Made by a program: the position numbers and the translations under genes. Below, piece after piece: positions 56,901 through 64,000 of a stretch of DNA of 64,000 nt. Origin of the DNA: Pratylenchus scribneri (lineage: Eukaryota; Nematoda; Chromadorea; Rhabditida; Pratylenchidae); contig JAQSEB010000181.1 in the NCBI GenBank assembly GCA_030063045.1, positions 310,001 through 374,000 on the forward strand, in the 5' to 3' direction. Every line of letters begins with the position of its first letter. The stretch's first letter is position 1. Under the pieces are notes generated by a model, which searched no databases, had not been told where the DNA came from, and saw only the letters and a program-made list of their open reading frames with translations.

Positions 56901-59057
56901 AAAATATAATAAGAAATATTGAAATATTTAATTTGACGAATAAATTTAATTGTCTAAAATTTCAAAAAATACAAAAAAGATTGTAATGCAACAATTTACA
57001 TTTTTACCCATAAAGCCATAACCTTACAACCTTATAATCAGTCGCAGTCGATAGATATCTCGTCAAGTCACATCATTTATTAATGATTTTGATATAGTTT
57101 AGCCAATTCTAATTTAGTTTTGATAAAAATCAAAATTGCTTTAACCGTTTAATACCCTTTAACAGGCCGGGCGCAGGGGTGCCATCTCCAAAAGTCAAAA
57201 CCCCGGCATTCGGGTCTAAAAACCCGGCAAAACTCCGGCAAAAATTTTCAAAACCCCGGTAAAAACCCGGCATCTTTTAAAACGTGTTAAAATGCAATTT
57301 AGTAAAAGCTTGTAAAAATTTTCTACTTCAGATTTATATTTTTAATTGACTTTTTGAGCATATTTTTAATTGACTTTTTGAGCATGTGCGTTATGAAATA
57401 AAGATATCATAAGCTTTAAAAATCGGTCTGCCGTCAAAAAGTTTAGCCAGAAAAAGCCGCGAAGGAAGGAAAAAAATTAGCTAAAAATGGCCCTGATAGG
57501 TAGAAAAAGTAGCTAAAAAAGCCCTGATAGGGAGAAAAAATAGCTAAAAATGGGCCCTGATTGGAAGAAAAATTAGCTAAAAATGGCCGCGCAGCGAAAA
57601 ATTAGACCCAAAAATGGCCGCGCAGCGAAAAATTAGACCCAAAAATGGCCGCGCAGCGAAAAATTAGACCCAAAAATGGCCGCGCAGCGAAAAATTAGAC
57701 CCAAAAATGGCCGCGCAGCGAAAAATTAGACCCAAAAATGGCCGCGCAGCGAAAAATTTAGCTAAAAATTTAAAAACATGGCAAAACCCGGCAAAATATG
57801 AAAAACCCGGCAAAAAACCCGGCACTTTCAAAACCCCGGCAAAACCCCGGCCGGGACATCAAAAACCCGGGAAATGCCGGGTTTCCCCGGTATTATGGCA
57901 GCCCTGGCCGGGCGCCATGATTTTTTTGAGGGGGAGGGTCCATAGGATTTTTGGTGGAGTCCCTCGACACTTTTTCCTTTTTTTTCTCCTCTTTTTTTTC
58001 CAAATTACCCCATTTTTCGGAATTTCTCCCAATTTCGGGAGGAGCCTGGGCCTCAAGTTGCTCCCCCATGGCGCCGGGCCTGCCCCTTAATTTTGATTAA
58101 GCCATAACAAATTATTTATCAATCGATGCGTCTTGAAGTGATCGATCCAATGGTATATGCTATATGGTATATTAATGTGGGACTAAACATTAAACCATAA
58201 TTATTTTAGCATTATGTAATTTTTTTGCATTTTCAATCATTTTTAGCAATAGCAATGTTTTTTTTCTACATTTTTAATATTTCCGAAATAAAATTAATTT
58301 TAAGAAGAACCGTGAGATCCGCGATTCGCCAAACCATGAATTCATTGCCATTTACACTCTTTTTGCATTCACTTTTTTCCACCAAAACGCCCATTGTGAT
58401 CCAATCTTCAGAATTTCGTCTATTTTGTTCATTTGATTGATTTTGAATTGTGCTCAAATGTGAGAGGCGAATTTTGCGCATTCCAGAACAGAATGTGTTC
58501 ACAGTGTCCAAAGTGATTAGTGGATTACTGGAAAAAATGATTTTTTGATTTGATATATTAACTTTGTGTTTCATATATTGGAGAGTATTTATAATTTGTG
58601 GAAAAAAAGTAGTGAAAATTTAGAAAAATTATAAAGGTTCAGAAGTTTATCCTAGATCCAAATAATCTTATATCCAGTTGGTAGTTGTAGATCTTGACAA
58701 GGCATTTGACAATTTGCTTAGATTTAACCAATTTAAAATTAGTTTTAGCCAAAAATAGAAAGACGGTTTAAACTATTTCATTTTTGATTAAACCACAATT
58801 ACCTAGTTACCAATCGAAGCCTCTTAACGAATCTATCGAATGGTTATTGATTTTTTTGGGGTCCAGGTTCTAGGACAAACCATTGAATTGTCGCTATCAT
58901 TCCGCCATTTTTAATAATTTTTGCCATTAATTTTTTGTTAGAATATCTTTCAACAATGTTTATTTAACCTGACACGTATTCCAAAAGCGGGATCGAATAT
59001 TTCTGTATCTGGTATTGAAGAATTCGAAGATTCCGCATTTTCAAGATTTTGCAACAT
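53903..59057 (-). CDS. mcm10: MCM10 replication factor homologue, interrupted by an element
   Basis: Minus-strand exons in phase: 59057-58969, 58527-58311, 56874-56727, 56680-56610, 56069-55813, then 55353-~55276 and ~54173-54140 (one exon split by an insertion), and 54091-53903 (TAA). Residues 22-30 read FDPAFGIRV(S), followed by NPLITLDT and a KIRLS motif. The OB fold follows: WITMGVLVEKS, VWRIADL, VVKVLLFGDCFCKYWK and GTTILLNNPQF. Next comes KLTKAGQLIEIG and a CCCH zinc finger (Cys174, Cys186, Cys198, His201 in YCAFH), the signature of MCM10, which binds DNA and activates the CMG helicase at origins. The ATG lies 4 nt after a TTTTAG acceptor, so trans-splicing or a missed 5' exon is possible; the protein lacks the long N-terminus of vertebrate MCM10. 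After the zinc finger a 1.1-kb element cuts the coding exon and leads into a stop. Confidence 0.88.
54175..55275. mobile_element. 1.1-kb element with CCCCGAAACATCC ends inside an MCM10 exon
   Basis: The left end ACCCCGAAACATCCAAAAGA and the right end (complement of CACCCCGAAACATCC) are arrays of the 15-bp motif (G)GATGTTTCGTC...TTTG. TA lies on both sides (54174-54175, 55276-55277), hinting at a TA target duplication, but this is not certain. The interior (54350-55010) is AT-rich with no transposase. It separates two halves of a coding exon in MCM10. Confidence 0.7.
56385..56565. mobile_element. MITE remnant in an MCM10 intron
   Basis: AATACTTAGTATTATCTGCA...CCTATGTTACCCC...TTTTTTTTCATCGTTTTACA...AAGTAAGTAC matches the better preserved fold-back at 63614-63812. 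Confidence 0.65.
57163..58082. mobile_element. outer hAT-like MITE, CAGGCCGGGCGCC ends
   Basis: CAGGCCGGGCG(CC) at the left, broken by the inner element, pairs with GGCGCCGGGCCTG at the right. Flanks CCCTTTAA (57155-57162) and CCCCTTAA (58083-58090) match at 7 of 8. Confidence 0.85.
57174..57906. mobile_element. inner hAT-like MITE, CAGGGGTGCC ends
   Basis: CAGGGGTGCCAT...ATGGCAGCCCTG, flanked by a perfect 8-bp duplication GCCGGGCG (57166-57173, 57907-57914) made from the outer element's own terminus. Same family as 24946-25371. It contains a ~31-bp tandem array (57580-57770) of GGCCGCGCAGCGAAAAATTA. Confidence 0.93.
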
Positions 59058-59441
59058 ATTTCTAAAAATTTTAAAAATTTTTTGTATTCTAATAAATTTT
59101 AATAAAATTGAAGGTAGGAAAAAATCGCCAGCAGTGCAGCCTAGCCAATGTCAATTTTAAAAAATTTTTCCCGCCGCCTGACTCTTCTTATTAGGAATTT
59201 TGGATGTAGGTATTTTTTGGTAAAGGGATTTTGGAGAAAATTCTATTATGAGTGAACAGCAGGAACACTCGTCGATCGTTAGAAAAGGGACCCAAACTCC
59301 ATATTTACCAAAATAAATATGCCATATTTAATAACTCCTCATTCATTAATCTCATTTTAGACTTTGATTCTTCATTTTTTAATTTTTATAAATCCCCTTT
59401 TCTAAAATTTTTCTTTAATAAGTTCATATAAATTCAGGAAA

Positions 59442-60942
59442 ATGTTGCGCCCGCGTAATTTCAATAAATTGATCCACAAAACTTTTTCATGCTGGCGCAA
59501 TTCGACCACCACATTTGATAGTCAATTTTTGCAAATCCAAAATGGGAATGGCTGCCAATCTCAGTGCAACATTCCATTTAAATATCCACAGGTTTTTTCA
59601 ATAAATTTTTCTAAATAAACGACCAAATTTTTACAATAATTCAGCTCTCTCAAAGTTATCAATTTTCCATCGGGAATGAAGGAGGCATTCATCCTCTTCC
59701 GGTCGTAAACCGCAACTTAAACTACTCAACTGTTCCATGGTCTGAAACGGCGCCAGAAAAACGCTTTGAAAATTTGGATTTTCGAGTTCTTGAATGGGGC
59801 GCCGAATACAAGAAGAAACTATTGAAACTCAAATTGCAAAAGGGCAAAAAAAGTGGTCAAAAAGTCTTCGAAATCAGCGTCCGTATTATTCTTCTTATTA
59901 ATTTTATATTACTAATGAAAAAATTGCAGTTTAAAAAACTTCGTTTCGTCGATTTCACAAACATTCCGGTGCCAGAGGATGCCTATGCATTTGTACGTGC
60001 AATGGATAAACTCATTGAGGAATTGGCGACAGAAGATTTTGAACAAAAATTGCTCCAAATCAAAGGTTTGCAAATGTAAAACATTTCCAAATTCCCATAC
60101 TACATAATGGGTACGCCCCAACTTGTCGCCCGCCGACTTTCCCGGGCAATTTGTCACAGTTTAAAATAACTCACACAGGCCTAAATCAATTGTAATTTTT
60201 TGTTATAAAATTAAAAAGCGAACTCTTGGCTATCCAATGATAATAGCTTTTAAAATGGTAAAGAAATGATGGAGTTATGTCCAAAAACCATTAAAATTAA
60301 GAAAATTCAGGATAAAAGTAGTTTTGAACGGTTTTTTTGCATATAATTCGGCCAATTATGAACATTCACAATAAAATTAATATCACTGGATAGCCAAGAG
60401 ATATCTCTTTAATTTGATATCAAAAAACATTACAATTTTTTTAGGGTTTAAGCCTTGGTGAGTTATTTTACAATTATTAACTATGGGGCCCTACCCTTGT
60501 TATGCATTTAAAATGCAGACTTACTAAAATTTATAAAATTAATAACAAAAAATCGTTCAATATTATAAATCTTAAATTTATCACATTAGATTCCCAATCG
60601 ACAATTGAAATTGCCAAATACGGCCAACAAGAAACAACCCGAATATTGGAATTGCGAACAGTCGAATTAATGGGCCAATTTCACAAATTCCAATTGGAAT
60701 TGGTGTTTTTTCCGGATGATGACAGAGAAATGATGCAAACACAAATTTGCCTTGGTCTTTGCGCCGTCAACAAAATCACTATGAAAGAAAAACGAATCAA
60801 TTTACCGCTGCATGTTTTGCCTTGGTTGCGCCAACAAATGGCCGAATTGTTGGCAAAACATGATGGAACCGAGGAAATTGAGAAGGAGGCTCCGGCCCAA
60901 ATTCCACAAAAATTCCTTCAATATACATATATGGAAGAATGA
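59442..60942 (+). CDS. uncharacterised paralogue 1, 290 aa
   Basis: Four in-phase exons: 59442-59591, 59645-59878, 59930-60065 and 60590-60942 (TGA). The N-terminus (MLRPRNFNKLIHKTFSCWRN) is basic and amphipathic, compatible with a mitochondrial presequence. Two later segments follow one pattern: a Lys-rich beta-like stretch, then a Pro and a helix (NIPVPEDAYAFVRAMDKLIE; INLPLHVLPWLRQQMAELL). The second is preceded by the well conserved FQLEL and QICLGLCAVNK. This layout recalls PUR-type repeats of PURA-like nucleic-acid-binding proteins, but only weakly. An AATTCAG four nt before the ATG could be a spliced-leader site. It is divergent from MCM10, with 384 bp between start codons. Intron 3 carries a fold-back MITE. 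Paralogue 2 follows. Confidence 0.75.
60163..60470. mobile_element. fold-back MITE in intron 3 of paralogue 1
   Basis: TAAAATAACTCACACAGGCC...AAGCCTTGGTGAGTTATTTTA ends, with internal arms TTGGCTATCCA / TGGATAGCCAA. About 300 bp. Confidence 0.8.
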
Positions 60943-61149
60943 ATGAATTAAATTGATTGATAAATTAAGAAAATGGATTATCAATCATTTACATTTTGTT
61001 GAAATATTTATGAAGAATGAATGAAAATTAAATTATAAAATATGAGACTTTTTCCATTTATTTTGAACAAATCTATTTAATGAATGTTATAGAAATATTT
61101 GTCTTTTTTTAAAATCCATTAATGTGGAAGTTTATATAAATTCAAGAAA

Positions 61150-63254
61150 ATGTTGCGCCCACGTAATTTTAATAAATTGATCCACAAAACTTATTCATGC
61201 TGGCACAATTCGACCACCACATTTGGTCGTCAATTTTTTCAAATCCAAAATGGAAATGGCTGCCAATCTCCGTGCAAAATTCCATTCAAATATACACAGG
61301 TTTTTCCAAAAATTTTTTTACTTATACGGTTTACATCCACTTTTTGGAAAGTGCTTGGTCCCTCCATCAGTTTTAGAGTTTAGGATACCTTAAGATTATC
61401 CCAACCTTGATTGAACCCAACCCCCGAAATGTACTTATGGACTTTATGTGCAAACTTTTCGTCAAAAGTGAAAAAGTGAAGTGTCGCCCCCCCCCTATAG
61501 TTTGCCATATTTTGGGTTGGGGTCAATGAGGGTTAGGTTAGGGATAGGATGGGGTAACTAAACCTAAATCCTAACCAAACCATAAAACCCAAAGGGGAGA
61601 CCCTTCATTTTTCAAAAGTGTGCACAAGCACAGTGCACACGTCCATAAGTACGATCCAAAATATGACAAAAAACCATAGGGAGGACGGGGGACCAAGCAA
61701 TTTTCAAAAAAGTACCAAATTTTTAATAAAATTCGACCAAAATTTTTTATAATATTTCAGCTCTACCAACGTTATCAATTTTTCAATGGAAATGAAAGAT
61801 GGACGTCAAAACAAAATGCGGAAAATGAGATGGATTTGGAGATTCGATATCTTGAATTGAACAATTCCAAAAAATTGAAACTCAAATTGGAAAAGGGCAG
61901 AAGCGGCAACAAAAATTTCCGAATCTTGAAGGTCTTTTTTCTTTTTTTTTTGCTTATTCAGCAACGTGTATTTTTTCAGTTAAACAAATTTGACCAAAAC
62001 CGAGACTGGTTTTTCTCAAGCATTCCGGTGCCGGAGGATGCCTATGCATTTGTGCGCGCATTGGATGAATTGATCCGGGAATTGGCGGCCGAGGATTTTG
62101 AACAGTATTTGCTCCAAATCAAAGGTTTGCAACTGAAAAAATGTAAATTTTTCAGTCAATCCGCATACGCATATTTTGTCTTCTGGACAATTCGAGTAAT
62201 TTAAGATTCTTGACTAATAAGTATAGATTAAAAAAATAGGCTCATCTGACTCATCATGGTCGATTTGTTTATGAAATTTATTTAAATCCAAACCGGTTTG
62301 ATTTAATTTTGTTTAAACCATACATGTACTAGGGGGGACTATCACCCTCCCCCCCCGGGTAGTAGTATTTGAAAATTTTGAAAAAGTGAATAGTATCGGG
62401 GCCGGAAAATTAAAAAAATATAATATAATTTTGCCAATTACTACCCATTTTTTGCTTTTTTTCCCCCGAAAATGAGTAAAAATAAAAATCATAAAAAATT
62501 CTCTCTGCGGCGCTTATCGGTATTTTCTCCTATTATTTGACAAAAAATACAAAATTTGAAGGGGTTTTTTGCCATAGAATATCAAAATTTTTTCAGAAAC
62601 TTCCTACTTTTTCCAAAAAAATGACCGTGTTTTCGGTGGGTAGTACCCGACCAAAGTGTCCCCCCCCCCCCAAGCGCATGTATGGTTTAAACCCATCAAT
62701 CTGAAATTGGAATTTCATAAAAAATCGACAATGCTGAGATGAGTGAGTCGAATGAACCTTTTTTCCTAGAATTCGAGATTTCGAAAATTAATCAACTTAA
62801 TTGGGTAATTCCCAAACCCAAATTTCAATATTAACCGTAAAACATATACAAATCCAATTAATAGTGAAAATTGATTAAAAAATGTTTGTAAATATTTTTT
62901 CACCACCTCTCAAAATTCTCTTTAGATCCCAAAGATGGTCATCACCAAATTAGTCGAGTATTTAAACTGGGAACTGTGGGACTGACTGGCCTATTCCATA
63001 ACTTCCAATTGGAATTGGCACTTTTTTCAAACAATGACCGTGGAATGATGGAACAGGAAATTTGCCTTGGACTTATCGCCGTCAACAAAACCAATAACAA
63101 AAGGAGGATGCTGAATATGCCACTCAAGGCATTGCCTTGGTTGCGCGAACAAATGGCCGAAATGTTGGCATTGCATGATGGAACCGAACAAATTGAGAAG
63201 GTTCCAGCACAAATCCCTGATAGATTCCTTCAATTCAATATTTGTGAAGAATGA
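61150..63254 (+). CDS. uncharacterised paralogue 2, 264 aa
   Basis: Exons 61150-61299, 61761-61931, 61980-62124 and 62926-63254 (TGA), in the same phases as paralogue 1. Exon 1 is nearly identical in length and sequence (MLRPRNFNKLIHKTYSCWHN). The conserved core is kept: SIPVPEDAYAFVRALDELI, EDFEQYLLQIK, FHNFQLELALF, ICLGLIAVNK, ALPWLREQMAEMLALHDGTE. Exon 2 is 63 bp shorter, missing the HPLPVVNRNLNYSTV region, so this linker tolerates change. The 3' flank also repeats that of paralogue 1 (GAATGAATGA, TTTTGTTGAAATATTT). Introns 1 and 3 are swollen by MITEs. It is a tandem duplicate, intact, and its function is unknown. Confidence 0.78.
61320..61715. mobile_element. nested GGTACTT-family fold-backs in intron 1 of paralogue 2
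   Basis: The outer arms ACTTATACGGTTTACATCCA / GACCAAGCAATTTTCAAAAA-AGTACC enclose an inner fold-back (about 61428-61651) with ends GTACTTATGGAC...GTCCATAAGTAC and a poly-C run near 61489. Two insertions of related elements. Confidence 0.75.
62235..62765. mobile_element. fold-back MITE with an inserted poly-C element, intron 3 of paralogue 2
   Basis: Outer arms GGTCGATTTGTTTATGAAAT and ATTTCATAAAAAATCGACA pair, with TTTAAACC at the centre. The centre is split by ~350 bp running from TACTAGGGGGGACTATCACC to a C-run at about 62660, whose ends resemble each other inverted. Related to a remnant at 19720-19880 in SDR2 intron 1. Confidence 0.6.
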
Positions 63255-63613
63255 ATGAATGAATGGAATAAGGGGATGCAATTGATAGATAAAGAAAGAT
63301 AAACGCATGATCATTTTGTTGAAATATTTTTGATGAATGAAAATAAAAGTAAAAATATGAGACCTTTTCCATTTACTTTGATTTATTCTTCTTAAATCCA
63401 ATATTATATGCAAAGTGGGTGCCAATTTTTAAGATTTCGTTGAGATTTTCACTAGGCGAACCCATCGATTCATATGAAAATTGTTTGATTTGCTATGAAA
63501 TTGAATGAGTTAAACCATTTATACCGCTTCGTGTTTTTGATTTAAAACTCGCTTAGTTTCAGGCCAATTTAGACCCTAAACTATCCATCATAAAAAAACC
63601 TCAAAGAAAAAAT

Positions 63614-63812
63614 GGTACTTACTACTTATGTGTTATCTGGGGGCAGATTTTTTCATCCCCTAAATTACCTTATGTTACCCCCAAAAAATGAAAATCCTAG
63701 AATCATCTAAAATCATGTTTTTTCATCGTTTTACATTCAAATATGAATATTAAAATAAGAAACTCAAAAAAATTTTTTCAAAATCTGCCCCCAGATAACA
63801 CACATAAGTACC
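63614..63812. mobile_element. fold-back MITE GGTACTTA...TATGTGTTATCTGGGGGCAG
   Basis: GGTACTTACTACTTATGTGT with ATCTGGGGGCAGA pairs with TCTGCCCCCAGAT and ACACACATAAGTACC. The internal TTACCTTATGTTACCCCC motif is shared with 56385-56565. Confidence 0.85.
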
Positions 63813-63879
63813 GAAAAATTTTGTAAAGATATTGATGTTAGATTTTGGCCTAAAACCTTTCATTTATTCCATTCTTTCC

Positions 63880-64000
63880 GAAATCAAAATTACTAGCTCA
63901 GGTGCTCGTCCTAAGGGCGAACTTCTGACCTAGTTAAGTAATTTCTATATCATCTTCGCCCCTTCGGGGCTCAGGCTCGTTTCGCTCGTCCGAAGATTGT
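63880..64000. other. GC-rich motif cut by the window end
   Basis: After AT-rich DNA the sequence becomes GCCCCTTCGGGGC and then CTCGTTTCGCTCGTCCGAAG, which can form small hairpins. It may be the start of another element continuing past 64000. Confidence 0.4.

Larger units (their letters stand above)
56990..58200. mobile_element. fold-back MITE split by the outer hAT (MCM10 intron 2)
   Basis: The halves at about 56990-57162 and 58083-58200 hold inverted TAGATATCTCGTCAAG / GATGCGTCTTGAAGTGATCG and AACCGTTTAATACC segments of the same MITE family as 14484-14880. They are separated by the hAT at 57163-58082. A further relative lies at 58610-58930. Confidence 0.6.

Overview
ORGANISM. This looks like nuclear DNA of a nematode. 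The base composition is very AT-rich, many introns are only 42-60 bp with GT...AG ends, acceptor-like AG sites sit just before some start codons (possible spliced-leader sites), and the duplicated genes are small and intron-rich. The animal genes I recognise are MCM10, short-chain dehydrogenases and BTB/POZ proteins. I cannot name the species. No rRNA, tRNA or CRISPR array was seen. Coding DNA is a small fraction; most of the window is satellites, fold-back elements (MITEs) and hAT-like non-autonomous transposons.

LAYOUT. 1-1.4 kb: 25-bp satellite. 4.4-5.7 kb: 3' parts of BTB/POZ-type genes (minus strand) with a hAT MITE in one intron. 7.6-8.0 kb: unknown 119-aa basic ORF. 9.3-29.2 kb: a cluster of three cis-CaaD-like tautomerase genes (A minus, B plus, C plus) and two SDR genes (SDR1 and SDR2, both minus). 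29.4-32.8 kb: MITEs, a 68-bp tandem repeat and a purine-rich tract. 32.8-35.7 kb: a Ginger-type DNA transposon with ~258-bp inverted repeats and a TATC target duplication, carrying an integrase gene with one in-frame stop. 36.4-37.6 kb: a small secreted Cys-rich gene broken by one stop, with two MITEs in its intron. 38.5-43.06 kb: a ~113-copy, 40-bp GC-rich satellite. 44.4-53.3 kb: a three-exon gene of unknown function with an 8.4-kb intron packed with mobile DNA. 53.9-59.06 kb: an MCM10 homologue (minus strand) with a 1.1-kb element inside a coding exon and nested hATs in an intron. 59.4-63.3 kb: two tandem paralogues of an unrecognised protein. The window ends in a fold-back MITE and a GC-rich motif.

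HOW THE GENES RELATE. The 9-29 kb cluster is the most interesting part. SDR2 and tautomerase B are head to head across one 2.3-kb intergenic region. The SDR-proximal half of that region also lies upstream of SDR1 and, inverted, upstream of tautomerase A, which no longer has an SDR partner. The tautomerase-proximal half, with a 19-bp box and a TATAAAAG, lies upstream of A, B and C. The simplest reading is an ancestral divergent SDR-promoter-tautomerase pair that was duplicated and then lost one partner in three of four copies. The two enzymes may therefore share a pathway and regulation (inference). SDR2 has Thr where SDR1 has the expected catalytic Ser.
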